NCBI GenBank assembly: GCA_025930755.1
Contig: JAICOJ010000007.1
Location: 1-64,000 of the forward strand
DNA: 64,000 nucleotides
Direction: 5' to 3'
DNA from: Gemmatimonadaceae bacterium
GTDB taxonomy: Bacteria; Gemmatimonadota; Gemmatimonadetes; Gemmatimonadales; Gemmatimonadaceae
The position numbers and the translations under genes are program-made. Under the pieces are notes generated by a model. That model was not told the origin of the DNA. It ran no database searches and saw only the letters and a program-made list of their open reading frames with translations. Position 1 is the stretch's first letter, and the number at the start of each line of letters is the position of its first letter. Shown here piece after piece: positions 29,738 through 40,277 of this stretch.

Positions 29738-30913
29738 CTATCGCGCCGCCTCGAGCAGGGATCGGCTGAGGGCTCGCGGGTCAGCGCCGCTGGCGTTGAT
29801 CAGCACGACGACCCCGATCTGTTCTGACGGAGAGAGGAGTACGTTGCTCGCAAACCCCGGATCGCCGCCGCTGTGATAGACCAATTGGCGACCATCTTGT
29901 ACCGGAAGGAACCAGCTGAGACCAATGGCCAGGCTGTCGTATGGGAACACGTAGCCCGCCCTGCGTGTCTGCTCCGCGATGGTCGCTCGGATGTCCCGAT
30001 GTGGACGCCACAGGTCATCGTAGGCGGACGCGGGCAGAATCCGTCGCTGGTCTAGGGTACCGCGCCCGAGGTTGGCGGCTGCCCATCGAAGCATGTCGTC
30101 GAGGGTGGAGTGCAGCGTGGAGCTCCCCGCATGGCGGCGATTGTAGGGATAGTAGCCGACGAGACTGCCATCGCGCCGGTGACCACGCGCCATCCGTGCG
30201 GAGTCGAGATCGCTCATCAACAGCGTGCTCCGGCGCATGCCCAGCGGCGTCAGGATGCGCCGTTGAACAACGGCTTCGAAGGGCTGGCCGTCGGCCTTGG
30301 CGATCGCGTCGGCGAGCACGTCGAAGCCGCGGTTGCTGTAGCGCCACTCTGATCCGGGGACGAAGTCGAGACGCAGGGACGCCAGGCTCCGAACGTATCG
30401 CTCAACCGCCCCGTCATCGTACTCCGGGGTGGTCCAGCGGAAGTCGTTGGTGTCGCCCGTGCCGGCGGTGTGGGTCAGCAAATGCCGGATGGCGATCTGG
30501 TCAGCGCCCGGTCCCTGCATCGAGAAGTACGGCAGATACCGTTGCAGCGGACAATCGAGGCACATCTTGCCGTCCGCCACGAGCTGCATAACGGCGGTCG
30601 CGACGAACGTCTTGGTGACCGACGCGAGGTGGAAGACGGTCTCGCCGTCGATCGGCGGCGACCCGGCTCCGGCCTGATGGCCCACGCCCATTCGAAGAAC
30701 GACCTCGCCGCGCCGCCAGACCCCCGCGGCAAGCCCGGGCAGTCGATGCTGGTCCGCAAAGTCGCGGACGATCGCCTCGAGTGCCTCGGTGCTACCTGAC
30801 TGGGTGCGAACCGGCTGGCTGCTGCGCGGGCATGCCAGAACGCACAACAGCGCTCCGATCGCCACCCATACGGCGCTCCCGCGAGCGATGATCGAGTGCG
30901 GCAGAATGCTCAC
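29738..30913 (-). CDS. serine hydrolase, beta-lactamase family
   Basis: SVTKTF (SxxK), YSN, late HSGGDPGF. Confidence 0.9.
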   Translation of the reverse strand: MSILPHSIIARGSAVWVAIGALLCVLACPRSSQPVRTQSGSTEALEAIVRDFADQHRLPGLAAGVWRRGEVVLRMGVGHQAGAGSPPIDGETVFHLASVTKTFVATAVMQLVADGKMCLDCPLQRYLPYFSMQGPGADQIAIRHLLTHTAGTGDTNDFRWTTPEYDDGAVERYVRSLASLRLDFVPGSEWRYSNRGFDVLADAIAKADGQPFEAVVQRRILTPLGMRRSTLLMSDLDSARMARGHRRDGSLVGYYPYNRRHAGSSTLHSTLDDMLRWAAANLGRGTLDQRRILPASAYDDLWRPHRDIRATIAEQTRRAGYVFPYDSLAIGLSWFLPVQDGRQLVYHSGGDPGFASNVLLSPSEQIGVVVLINASGADPRALSRSLLEAAR

Positions 30914-31097
30914 TTGACTGAGCGGAACAGGGGCGTTTCACCTTCCAGCAGTCTGCCCCGAAGGGGCGGGGCGCTCCGCCGTCGCACGGAGTGCGACGGG
31001 CAGTAAAATGTGATGGCTTTCTCAACATTCGCGCTCGACAGGTGCAGACGCTAGTTCTGCCGCGCCCTTTCGGCCACGCCGCTATCCGCGCCTGACC

Positions 31098-34000
31098 CTA
31101 CCGCTTCTGCGCCGCCGCTTCGCGCCGCGCCAATGCCTTGTAATACTCCTCAACCATCTTCCGATACTCCGCCGGCACGTCCGACGTCCCGCCCAGCAAC
31201 GGCCGATCCGTCAGATCCCCCTCCATCGCCCGCCGCAGCGCGAACTCGAATCCCTTGAAGCCCTCGACCACCGCGCTCTGCAACCGCTGCAGCTCCTCCG
31301 CATCGTCGTACACCCGCGCCGATTCCAGTGCGCGAAGCTGCGCGATCATCCGGTCGAGCTGCGACACATCCACGCCTTCGCGCGAAAGCTCCCGCCGCAG
31401 GGCCTCCGCATCCGCCCGGCGCTCACGATATTCACGCGAGAACTGACGAATCTGCTCCGGCGTAAGATTGCGTCCGCCACCGACGCGCGCACCCTGGCCA
31501 CCGCCTGACGAGGCCGTCGGACTCCCCTCACGACCGCCCTCTCCCTGCTGCCCCTGCTGCCCCTGCTGCCCCTGCTGTCCCTGCTGCCCCTGCTGCCCCT
31601 GCTGCCCCTGCTGCCCCTGAGGACCCTGAGGACCCTCCGCTTCCCGCGCCCTCTCCTCCAGCGACTCCAGTCCACGGGCGATATCGCGCGCCTGGTCCAG
31701 CGCCCGGCCCGCTCGCCGCTCACTCGGCTCACGCACCGCGCCCGCCGCCTCCTCGATCCGCTTCTTCACATCCTCGACCGAGCTGCCGATCTGCTCCTCC
31801 ATGCTGCGGGCGTACTCCGGCGATCCACCCTGCACGACGCCCTTCGAGAAGAGAATGCGCTCGCGGAGGCGAGTCTCGCGAATCGCGTTCGCCGCTTCCT
31901 GCAGCTTGCGCGACGCATCACGCTGCTCGCGCCGCGCCTCGGCTGACATACGATCCAGGCGCGCTTCAATGTCCGCCACCTCGTTCGCCATCGCGTCCTT
32001 CCGCTGCATGAGACGCGTCGACGCCCCCAGCTCACGATTGTCGCCCGCACGCAACTCCTCGACATCCTTCGCCACGTCACGCTGCTCTTGGGCCAGACGC
32101 TCCGCACGCTGCACGAGATCGCGCGCGTCGCGCTCCAGCCGCGACGTTCTTCCTTCGTCGAGTCGACGACGCGCCTCCTCCAGGCGACGCAGCGCCGCCG
32201 CCGCCTCGGCCGTCGATTGATCGCCCTGACCAGTCGCGGAACGGCGCATCGCGTTCGCGGCATCCCGGAGCCGGCGCGCCGCCTCGTCCATCTGCTGCGA
32301 TGACTGCTCGCGTGCCAGACGCTCGAGCTGACGCGCCAGCGCCTCCGTCTCCTGTGCCAGCTGCCGCTGCGATCCACCACCGGTCCCCGAGCGGGACATC
32401 TGCTCCGCGCGTGCCCGCATGCGCTCCGCCTCCTGCTGCTGACGGGCCGCGAGCTGCCGAAGACGCTCGAGCGCCTCGTCAACGCTGCGGTCCGCCTGCT
32501 CCCGCTCGCCTCGCTCCACCTGCTCGTACTGATTGCGCAGCTTGTCGTTCTCCAGCTCGAAGAGATCGGCCAGATCCTCGGCGTTCGGCTGCTCGCCACC
32601 GCCGCCGCCACCGGGCTGCCCATCGAAGCTCACCTGCACTTCCCGATAGGCCGCCTCGGCGCGCTGCAGATGCTGCAGCGCCTTCTGCTCGTGAGGCAGC
32701 GCTTCGCTCGCCTCACGCCGCGCCAGCCGCTCTTCCGCCTCCTTCATCGCCGCGATCGCCTGCGGTAGCTCGGCCGCGATCTTCTCCATCGTCGAGTCCG
32801 CCCCCAGCACGCCGCGCTGCTGCAATCGCTGCTCGAGCGTCGCCACCTGCTCGCGCAGCCGTCCCTGCGAGAGCAGGATCGTCGAGATGTTCTCGCGGGT
32901 CTCCTTGTCCGACGTCGCCGCGCGATCACGCACGGTCTTGAACGTCGCGGCGATGATCTCGCGCTGCCGTTGCGAAAGGGCGCCCGCCGCCGCGTCACCA
33001 CGCGAGCTTCCCGCGCCGCCGGCCTGCTCCGACTGACGATACTCGCGGTTGAACGGACGAATTTCCAGGAAGTAGATGTCGGTCGTCGCGGTCTTCGCGC
33101 CGGCGCGATCGGCGTCGGTGGCACGGGCAAAGTACGCGATGACGTCGCCAGGCTCGAGCGTCATCTCCTCCAGGTACAGCGTATGCCCCGCCGAGACGTC
33201 CTTCAGCCCGCGGCCGCCGTGGAGCGATACCTTCTTCTGCTCGCCGCCATTCACCGAGTACACGAGCTCGAGTCGCTGCACGCCGAAGTCATCCTCGGCG
33301 CGCGCTTCGATGAACACTTCCTCGAGCGACGACACCTTCGCGTCCCGCCCGGGCTTTGTGATCGAGACCGACGGCGCGCCGTCCTCCAGCATGTCGATCG
33401 CGTAGTCGAGCGACGCCGGCACGTACCGGCCGGCGGCGTCAGCCAGCTCCACCTTGTAGAACCCGCTGCGTGAGACGGTGATCTCTCCCGCAAGCGTGCC
33501 GCTATCACCCGGCGCGAGGAGGATGGTGTCCTTGCCGTCGAGCACGAGGCGACCTGCCGCCGTCGCGATCGTCGGCGTGATGGCGACGGTCACTTTGGTT
33601 GCACGCACGGCGGCGATGTCACCGCCATCCTCGACGTGATGCGGAGCCAGGCGCGTGTAGTCGGGATACCGATACTCCAGATCGATCTGCTTCACCGACG
33701 GAAGATCCGCGACGGAGATGCGGAACGCCGGGGACCGCACGGGTCCCGCCTCGACGTAATACTCCGTCTGCTGATCGACGTCGAAAAGCCGAATGGTGAA
33801 CCGCGCCGAGTCGGCGCCGCGTGGCATCGCGATGCGTTCGGGGTCACCGGTGCCGCGTGTCGCCACGAGCGTCACCTCCTCGGCGTCGAAGCCGCCGAGG
33901 TGCGCGTGGACCTCGAGATCGCCGCCCCGCGGAATCGTCGTGTCGCCGGGCGCGACCTGCACGGTGTACGGCATCGCCGCCTCCGCGGACCGCCATGGCG

Positions 34001-34538
34001 CGAACAGCGCCCGCGCGCCGTGACGCAGGAACGCCGGACCAGCGAGGATCAGCACGATGACCGCGAGCAGCACCGCGCCGAGCACCGCGGATCCCCGTTG
34101 CAGCTCGCGTCGCTCGACACGCCGACCGCGCTCGACGGCGCGAAGGCGCGCCAGCGCCGCCGCAGCGACACCCTTCGCCAGCGCCTCCGATTGAGGCGCT
34201 CGCACCGATCGCATCTGGCGCTGCTCTACCGCACTGACGACGGCCGCGTCCAGGGTCGGCTCGTGCTCCTCCAGATAGAGCGCCACGCGCTGGTCGGGAA
34301 CGCGCCGCACGAGCGGCCGCACGAGAAACACCAGTGCGACGCCGAGGATGGCGACGTAGGCCATGACTCGCGCAACCAGAATCGATTGTGGAGTGAAGCC
34401 GAGTCGCTCCATGCCGAACGACGCGACCAGGAGCATCACCGCCGTCACGCCAATGACCCACGTGAGGCCGCGAAGCGCCAGTCTCAGCCGCCAGCGCCGG
34501 CGAACATCGCGAATGACCGACCCAAGCTCGTCATGCAT
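31098..34538 (-). CDS. DUF4175-like large coiled-coil membrane protein
   Basis: Two N-terminal TM helices, long Q/E/R-rich coiled coil, (GQQ)8 run; gene context; start at MHDELGSV overlapping upstream gene by 8 nt. Confidence 0.75.
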   Translation of the reverse strand: MHDELGSVIRDVRRRWRLRLALRGLTWVIGVTAVMLLVASFGMERLGFTPQSILVARVMAYVAILGVALVFLVRPLVRRVPDQRVALYLEEHEPTLDAAVVSAVEQRQMRSVRAPQSEALAKGVAAAALARLRAVERGRRVERRELQRGSAVLGAVLLAVIVLILAGPAFLRHGARALFAPWRSAEAAMPYTVQVAPGDTTIPRGGDLEVHAHLGGFDAEEVTLVATRGTGDPERIAMPRGADSARFTIRLFDVDQQTEYYVEAGPVRSPAFRISVADLPSVKQIDLEYRYPDYTRLAPHHVEDGGDIAAVRATKVTVAITPTIATAAGRLVLDGKDTILLAPGDSGTLAGEITVSRSGFYKVELADAAGRYVPASLDYAIDMLEDGAPSVSITKPGRDAKVSSLEEVFIEARAEDDFGVQRLELVYSVNGGEQKKVSLHGGRGLKDVSAGHTLYLEEMTLEPGDVIAYFARATDADRAGAKTATTDIYFLEIRPFNREYRQSEQAGGAGSSRGDAAAGALSQRQREIIAATFKTVRDRAATSDKETRENISTILLSQGRLREQVATLEQRLQQRGVLGADSTMEKIAAELPQAIAAMKEAEERLARREASEALPHEQKALQHLQRAEAAYREVQVSFDGQPGGGGGGEQPNAEDLADLFELENDKLRNQYEQVERGEREQADRSVDEALERLRQLAARQQQEAERMRARAEQMSRSGTGGGSQRQLAQETEALARQLERLAREQSSQQMDEAARRLRDAANAMRRSATGQGDQSTAEAAAALRRLEEARRRLDEGRTSRLERDARDLVQRAERLAQEQRDVAKDVEELRAGDNRELGASTRLMQRKDAMANEVADIEARLDRMSAEARREQRDASRKLQEAANAIRETRLRERILFSKGVVQGGSPEYARSMEEQIGSSVEDVKKRIEEAAGAVREPSERRAGRALDQARDIARGLESLEERAREAEGPQGPQGQQGQQGQQGQQGQQGQQGQQGQQGEGGREGSPTASSGGGQGARVGGGRNLTPEQIRQFSREYRERRADAEALRRELSREGVDVSQLDRMIAQLRALESARVYDDAEELQRLQSAVVEGFKGFEFALRRAMEGDLTDRPLLGGTSDVPAEYRKMVEEYYKALARREAAAQKR
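31545..31616. repeat. 9-bp microsatellite CTGCTGCCC x8, encodes (GQQ)8
   Basis: Eight consecutive units, one variant (CTGCTGTCC). Confidence 0.95.
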
Positions 34539-36627
34539 GGTCCATTCTCCCTTCGGCGAGCGCGACATCGAGGCGCGCCGAGCGTGACAGGCGATTCGAG
34601 AGCAGTGACTCCGCCGCGAGGAGGAGTAGCGCAACGACCAGCACGTACCACCACAAGGTCTGACGACGCTCCCGCTCGGCCAGACTCAACGTGGTCGTGG
34701 CGGCCGCGGTCGCGTCGACGGTGCCCACCGGCGATACCGCGCGAGAGAGCTCCTCGGGCGCAAAGGCGCCGAGCTCGGACTCGGCCGGGTCGGGATTGAC
34801 CGCGACCACGCGGCTCGCCGCAACGGCGTCGGCGTCGCGAATCTCGTAGAAGCCCTGCTCGCGAAGGGGGAGGGAACGCAGCGAGTCATCTTCCGTCCAC
34901 CGCGTGCGCTCTCCCGATGGTGCGACGGCGACCAGCGCCTCGCCCCGTCGCGCGTCCGAGAGTGCGAGCACCTGACCCACCGTCTCCCACGGACGCTGCG
35001 GCGTCCACCCCGCCGCGTGCCTCACGAGTGACTGCACCAGCGGCAGGAACACCGGCTGCACCGGCAGATCGTTCCAGTATCCATCGAACGTCGAGCCGAA
35101 GACGAGGACGCTCCCCTCGCCGACCCGCCGCTCGGCGAGCGCGACACTCCCGTCGTCGAAGCGCGCGAGCACCGCGTCGGTCGCCGTTGGCGACAGCGAG
35201 CGGTAGCGCAGATACCGGGCGCTGGTGAAGTCGCCGCTGCGCGTGCCGCGGAAGCTCTCGAGCGCCGGGTGGTTTCGATCGAGCGAGCCCATGGAGCCGC
35301 CGCGCTCCGCGGAGCGGTCGATGATTTCCCCGACCGTGCCCGGGATGAGCTCGGCGGCACCGCTCCAGGCTCGCGTGCTGCTGTTCTCACCCAGCGCGAC
35401 GATGAGCCCGCCGCCACCGCGCACCAGCGCGCGGATGCGATCGCCGACCGCTCCGGCCGGCATGCCCACGCCGTGCAGGATGACGACGCGCGCGTCATCG
35501 ACGTCCGCCGCCGTCACGCGATCGGACCGCCGTTGCACGACGCGGAACGTGGGGCGATCGCCGATGCCGAGCGCGCGCGGCAGGAACATGGTTCGTCCCG
35601 CAGGGGAGCCCGGACTCTCGACGATCAGTACGCTGACGACCTGTGCCCGCGCGATGACGAAGTGAAAGACGTCATCGACCGCAAGCTTATCGTCGCTCGA
35701 GGTAACCCGTACCGTGCCTCGGGTCGTTGCCTCGGGAACAGCGACCGACGCGAACGTCACCGACGTCGCACCGCTCGCCGGAAGCGCCGCGCGCTTCGCT
35801 TCGATCTCGCGCCCATTGAGCTCGAGCGTCACGCGCGCGTCAGGAACGGGGCGTTGTCCCTTTCGGGCGAGGCGCGCCGCGACGACCGCACGGTCGACGC
35901 CGTCGCGCGCGTCACGAGTGACGTCGACGCCGGTCACCAGCGTATTGGCGGTGGTCGAGTCGCCGACGTCGACCGTCGTCAGCGATGCCGGCGCCGCCAG
36001 CCGCGGCAGCTCCTGACCATCCCACCCCGCGCGCTGGAAGTCGCTGATCACGACCACCTCGCGACGCGGACGCTCGGCGCGGTCCATGAGCTGCTGCGCC
36101 ACGGAGAGCGCCGGAGCATAACGGGTAGCGCCGGCGCCCGGACGCGCCTCCTCGAGCGCGGCGCGCACGAGGGCGACGTCGCTCGTGGGCCCCGCGGCGG
36201 CGGTCGCCTCGTGATCGAAGAGCACGAGCGTCGCGCGATCGGCGGCGCTGAGACCGGCGATCGCACGCTCCGCCGCGGCGGTCGCGCGCGACCAGCGATC
36301 GCCATAGCCCATGCTGTACGAGCGGTCGAGCAGCACGACGAGCTCGCGTGGTCCGCCCGCGGCGTTCGCGGTCTGGGACTCGCGGTCGAAGAAGGGGCGC
36401 GCAAACGCCAGCGCCAGCAGGATCAGCGCCAGGCAGCGCAGTGCAAAGAGGGCCCAGTGCCGAATGCGCTGGCGCCGCACCGAGCGGAACGGCACGCGTC
36501 GCAGGAACATGAGCGACGGGAACGCAACAGCGTTCTGCCGCTCACGATTCACGAGGTGCACGATAATCGGCACCGCCACCGCGAGGAGGCCGACCAGGAA
36601 GAGCGGAGCGAGGAAGGTGAGACTCAT
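34531..36627 (-). CDS. BatA-N/VWA domain membrane protein
   Basis: MSLTFLAPLFLVGLLAVAVPIIVHLVNRERQNAVAFPSLMFLRRVP; VWA-like LVVLLDRSYSMGYGDR. Confidence 0.88.
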   Translation of the reverse strand: MSLTFLAPLFLVGLLAVAVPIIVHLVNRERQNAVAFPSLMFLRRVPFRSVRRQRIRHWALFALRCLALILLALAFARPFFDRESQTANAAGGPRELVVLLDRSYSMGYGDRWSRATAAAERAIAGLSAADRATLVLFDHEATAAAGPTSDVALVRAALEEARPGAGATRYAPALSVAQQLMDRAERPRREVVVISDFQRAGWDGQELPRLAAPASLTTVDVGDSTTANTLVTGVDVTRDARDGVDRAVVAARLARKGQRPVPDARVTLELNGREIEAKRAALPASGATSVTFASVAVPEATTRGTVRVTSSDDKLAVDDVFHFVIARAQVVSVLIVESPGSPAGRTMFLPRALGIGDRPTFRVVQRRSDRVTAADVDDARVVILHGVGMPAGAVGDRIRALVRGGGGLIVALGENSSTRAWSGAAELIPGTVGEIIDRSAERGGSMGSLDRNHPALESFRGTRSGDFTSARYLRYRSLSPTATDAVLARFDDGSVALAERRVGEGSVLVFGSTFDGYWNDLPVQPVFLPLVQSLVRHAAGWTPQRPWETVGQVLALSDARRGEALVAVAPSGERTRWTEDDSLRSLPLREQGFYEIRDADAVAASRVVAVNPDPAESELGAFAPEELSRAVSPVGTVDATAAATTTLSLAERERRQTLWWYVLVVALLLLAAESLLSNRLSRSARLDVALAEGRMDHA

Positions 36628-37544
36628 CGCGTGCGGCTCAGGCGCTGGCGGTCGGCGAGATACGCGAACAGTGCGTGATCGAGCGGCTGCGCGGTGTTGA
36701 AGAGCGCGTAGTCGATGCGCTCCTCGCGCATCAGGCGCGCGAGCGTCGCCGTATGCTCCTGGACGAGGGTGCGATACTGCTCGCGCAGCAGGCTCGGCAC
36801 GACGGGAATCGCTTCCCCGGTCTCCATGTCCTCGAAGTTGGCGGCATGGTCGAACGGCAGCTCGAGCTCGGCGGGATCGAGCACCTGCAGCACGATGAGG
36901 TCGTTCCCGCGGTTGCGCAAACGCGCGACGGCACGCACGACCCGCTCCGGCTCATCGTACAGGTCCGAGATGATCACCACGATCTGCCGGCGACGGGCAT
37001 GCTCGGCGACGGCGCGCAGCGCCGCATCGATGTTGCTCTGGCCCTCCGGCTTCGCGCGCGCGATCGTCTGGAGCACGATCGGGAGGTGCTTGGCGGCGGG
37101 CGGCACGTAGTCGACGATCGTGTTCTCGAACGTCGCGAGCCCGACGCGATCGCGCTGGCGGCTCGAAAAGTAGCCGAGGCAGGACGCGAGGTACTTCGCG
37201 TACTGGAGCTTGGAGATGCCGCTGCTCGCGAAGCCCATCGACGCCGAGACGTCGAGCAGCAGCAGGAGATTGGTGTTGGTGTCGGCCTCGAACTCCTTGA
37301 CGAAGTAGCGGTCGCTGCGGCCGAACAGCCGCCAGTCGATGCGCCGCAGGTCGTCGCCGGGCATGTACGCGCGATGCTCGGCGAAGTCCATCGACGCGCC
37401 GAGGTTGGGCGAGCGATGCAGACCATTGATGAAGCCTTCCACCACGGTCCTCGCCAGCAGCTCGAGGCTGTCGATCTTCGCCAGCGCCTTGGGATCGATG
37501 AAGCTCGTTCCCGCGGCGACGCCCGTCGTCCGGCCGATGTGCAT
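36624..37544 (-). CDS. DUF58 domain protein
   Basis: GLHRSPNLGASMDFAEHRAYMPGDDLRRIDWRLFGRSDRYFVKEFEADTN. Confidence 0.93.
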   Translation of the reverse strand: MHIGRTTGVAAGTSFIDPKALAKIDSLELLARTVVEGFINGLHRSPNLGASMDFAEHRAYMPGDDLRRIDWRLFGRSDRYFVKEFEADTNTNLLLLLDVSASMGFASSGISKLQYAKYLASCLGYFSSRQRDRVGLATFENTIVDYVPPAAKHLPIVLQTIARAKPEGQSNIDAALRAVAEHARRRQIVVIISDLYDEPERVVRAVARLRNRGNDLIVLQVLDPAELELPFDHAANFEDMETGEAIPVVPSLLREQYRTLVQEHTATLARLMREERIDYALFNTAQPLDHALFAYLADRQRLSRTR

Positions 37545-37550
37545 CCTGCG

Positions 37551-38582
37551 TTACATCCCTGAGCGCGGGGTGGGGACGGTGCGAACCAGCTGCTCGATGA
37601 GCTGATCGGTCGTCACCCGCTCCGACTGCGCGTTGAAGTTCGTGATGATGCGGTGCCGCATGACGGGGCCGGCCAGCGCGCGAACGTCCTCGAAGCCGAC
37701 GTGGTAGCGTCCGTTCATGAGCGCCCGCGCCTTGCCGCCGAGGATGAGATATTGCGCCGCGCGCACCGACGTGCCGTAGGCGACCCACTTCTTGATGAAG
37801 TCGGGCGCGTCCTTCGACGTCGGCCGACTCATGCGCGCGAGCGTGACCGCATAACGCGCGACCGCGTCGGACACCGGCACCTTGCGGACCAGCTGCTGGA
37901 AGGCGATCAGATCGCTGGCCGACACCGCACGGCGCGGCCCTGCGCCGGCGATCGAGGTCGTCGTCTGCACGACCTCGACCTCCTGGTCCTCGTCGAGATA
38001 GTCGATCACGATCTCGAACATGAACCGGTCGAGCTGCGCCTCGGGAAGGGGATACGTTCCCTCGAGCTCAATGGGATTCTGCGTCGCGAAGACGAAGAAC
38101 GGCTCCTCGAGCGTGTAGGTGCGTCCCTGAATGGTGACGCGATGCTCCTGCATCGCTTCGAGCAGCGCCGACTGCGTCTTGGGTGGCGTGCGGTTGATCT
38201 CGTCGGCGAGAACGACGTTGGCGAAGATCGGTCCGGGCATGAAGACCATCTGCCGCCGCCCCGTCGTCGGATCTTCCTGAATGAGGTCCGTGCCGGTGAT
38301 GTCCGACGGCATGAGGTCGGGTGTGAACTGGATGCGCGAGAACTTGAGATCCAGCGCCTGCGCGATGGTGTGGATGAGGAGCGTCTTCGCCAGCCCCGGC
38401 ACGCCCACGATGAGGCAGTTGCCCCCCGCGAAGAGCGCGGTGAGCACCTGCTCGATCACCGCCTCCTGGCCGATGATGCGCGTGCGGAGCTCGGTAATGA
38501 TCTGGTCGCGACCTGCCTTGAGGCGCGTCGCGAGGTCGATATCCGGAGTGGTGGAGAGCTCGGGGGACTGGAGCGAAGTCAT
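37551..38582 (-). CDS. MoxR family AAA+ ATPase
   Basis: GVPGLAKTLLIHTIA Walker A, DEINRTPPKTQSALLEAMQEHRVT, ATQNPIELEGTYPLPEAQLDRF. Confidence 0.96.
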   Translation of the reverse strand: MTSLQSPELSTTPDIDLATRLKAGRDQIITELRTRIIGQEAVIEQVLTALFAGGNCLIVGVPGLAKTLLIHTIAQALDLKFSRIQFTPDLMPSDITGTDLIQEDPTTGRRQMVFMPGPIFANVVLADEINRTPPKTQSALLEAMQEHRVTIQGRTYTLEEPFFVFATQNPIELEGTYPLPEAQLDRFMFEIVIDYLDEDQEVEVVQTTTSIAGAGPRRAVSASDLIAFQQLVRKVPVSDAVARYAVTLARMSRPTSKDAPDFIKKWVAYGTSVRAAQYLILGGKARALMNGRYHVGFEDVRALAGPVMRHRIITNFNAQSERVTTDQLIEQLVRTVPTPRSGM

Positions 38583-38588
38583 TTGAAA

Positions 38589-38695
38589 AGGTGTCAGGAG
38601 TCAGGAATCAGGGGTCAGGGGGTGTCAGGGGTGAGGACCTGGGGTTCCCTGATTCCTGGAACCCCCTGATCCCTGACTCCTGACTCCTGACACCT
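38589..38695. repeat. GTCAGGA-heptamer inverted-repeat hairpin
   Basis: Left GTGTCAGGAGTCAGGAATCAGGGGTCAGGG..., right CCCTGATTCC..CCCTGATCCCTGACTCCTGACTCCTGACACC. Confidence 0.9.
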
Positions 38696-38706
38696 AGGGA
38701 TGAGGG

Positions 38707-39510
38707 TCATCTCGTCATCCCGTAGATGATGTAATTCACCGCCAGCTTGTACGCGTCATTCGTGATGTTCACCGGCCACCATCCGTGGCCCGACCATTCC
38801 ATGTAGTCGCCAATGTCGTTGTTGTAGTTGATCACGACCATCAGCGGCTTCGACGGATCGTTGTCCTCGTGGATTCCCAGAAACTCGGCGGTGAGGTTCG
38901 CGTTGTGCGGATACTTCATGTCGAGCGACGGGATCCGGAAGAACACATCGAAGATCGGATGCGTGACGTCCAGACGGTCGATGCGCGCCTCCGGCAGCAC
39001 CCGGCGGATCTGCGCCTCGAAGTTCAGCCACTCGCTCCGCATGAAGTCGTCGACGATGAGAAAGCCGCCTTTCATTAGATAGCGCCGCAGCCCCTCGACC
39101 TCCGCCTCCGACGGGTGCCAGTAGCCCGGCTCGGAGAGATACGCCACCGGATAGCGCAACAGCTCCGGATCGTCGAACGTGTGGATGTTGCTCCCCTCGA
39201 CGTGCGCGCGCAGCGTCGTGAGCTCGCGCATCATCGTGAGCAGGTTGCGCTCCATCTGCGGATAGTCGAACTCCCATCCACTCCTCCCGTACACCGTGTA
39301 ACGAATGCGGGCGAAGGTGAACCGCCCGTCGTACGGCAGGTTCGGCTCGAGGGCCATCCCGAAGCCACCGTTCCGCCATCGGCCGCGTTGTGCCTGCGCC
39401 GTCTCAGCACCCATCACGAGCGCCGCCACCAGCACGCAGCACGCAGTACGCAGTACGCAGCACGCAGTACGCACTTCGCAGTTCGCAGTTCGCAGTTTGC
39501 AGCTCCTCAA
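38707..39510 (-). CDS. DUF4159 domain protein
   Basis: FTFARIRYTVYGR...GGFLIVDDFMRSEWLNFEAQIRRVLPEARIDRLD; TTG start overlapping upstream stop. Confidence 0.85.
   Translation of the reverse strand: MRSCKLRTANCEVRTACCVLRTACCVLVAALVMGAETAQAQRGRWRNGGFGMALEPNLPYDGRFTFARIRYTVYGRSGWEFDYPQMERNLLTMMRELTTLRAHVEGSNIHTFDDPELLRYPVAYLSEPGYWHPSEAEVEGLRRYLMKGGFLIVDDFMRSEWLNFEAQIRRVLPEARIDRLDVTHPIFDVFFRIPSLDMKYPHNANLTAEFLGIHEDNDPSKPLMVVINYNNDIGDYMEWSGHGWWPVNITNDAYKLAVNYIIYGMTR
39430..39502. repeat. GCGAACT/GCGTACT-family heptamer tandem run (single arm), inside CDS N-terminus
   Basis: CAGCACGCAGCACGCAGTACGCAGTACGCAGCACGCAGTACGCACTTCGCAGTTCGCAGTTCGCAGTTTGCAG. Confidence 0.92.
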
Positions 39511-40277
39511 TGAGTCAACGCATACATGAGGTAATTCACCCCAAGCTTGTACGCTTCATTGGAGAGCTCGATCGGCACGAACCCCGCGTCCGACCACTCC
39601 CAGTAATCGCCAATGTCGTTGTTGTAGTTCACGATCACCATCAACCGCTTGGACGGATCGTTGTCCTCGAAGATCCCGTAAAACTCCGATGGGTGGCCGA
39701 AGTAGGGATGGCGATAGTCGAGCGTCGTGATGTGAAAGAACGAGTCGAAGATCGGGTGCGATGTGTCCAGTCGAACGAGGCGAGCCTGCGGTAACACCTT
39801 GAGCATCTGCGACTCGAAGTTGAACCAGTGCTCGCCAAAGAAGTCGTCGAAGATCAGGAAGCCGCCCTTCTGCAAATACGTGCGCAGTCCGGTGGCCTCG
39901 GCATCGGACAGCGTCCAGAAGCCCGGCTCCGACAGATAGGCGATCGGGAAGCGGTGCAGCTCCGGATCGTCCGCGGTGAACACGTTGCCACCGTTCATGA
40001 ACGGCTCGATCGAGCTCAGCTCCTTCACGATCTTCATCAGGTTCCGCTCGGCCCGGGGGAAGTCGTGATCCCACTTGAGATCGCGACGCCATCCCCCCTC
40101 GCCGCCGAGTGGCTCGAACTTGATGCGGGCGAAGGTGAAGCGTCCGCTGTAGGGCGTGTTGCCCGTGAACGGCGCCTCGTCGCGATCCCGCCGCCCACCC
40201 CCACGCATCTCCTGCGCGGCCAGCGTTGCGGCACAGAGCAGCGCGACGGCGACGGCGGACCTCGTGAACCGGCTCAT
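39507..40277 (-). CDS. DUF4159 domain protein, paralog
   Basis: FTFARIKFEPLGG...GGFLIFDDFFGEHWFNFESQMLKVLPQARLVRLD. Confidence 0.88.
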   Translation of the reverse strand: MSRFTRSAVAVALLCAATLAAQEMRGGGRRDRDEAPFTGNTPYSGRFTFARIKFEPLGGEGGWRRDLKWDHDFPRAERNLMKIVKELSSIEPFMNGGNVFTADDPELHRFPIAYLSEPGFWTLSDAEATGLRTYLQKGGFLIFDDFFGEHWFNFESQMLKVLPQARLVRLDTSHPIFDSFFHITTLDYRHPYFGHPSEFYGIFEDNDPSKRLMVIVNYNNDIGDYWEWSDAGFVPIELSNEAYKLGVNYLMYALTH

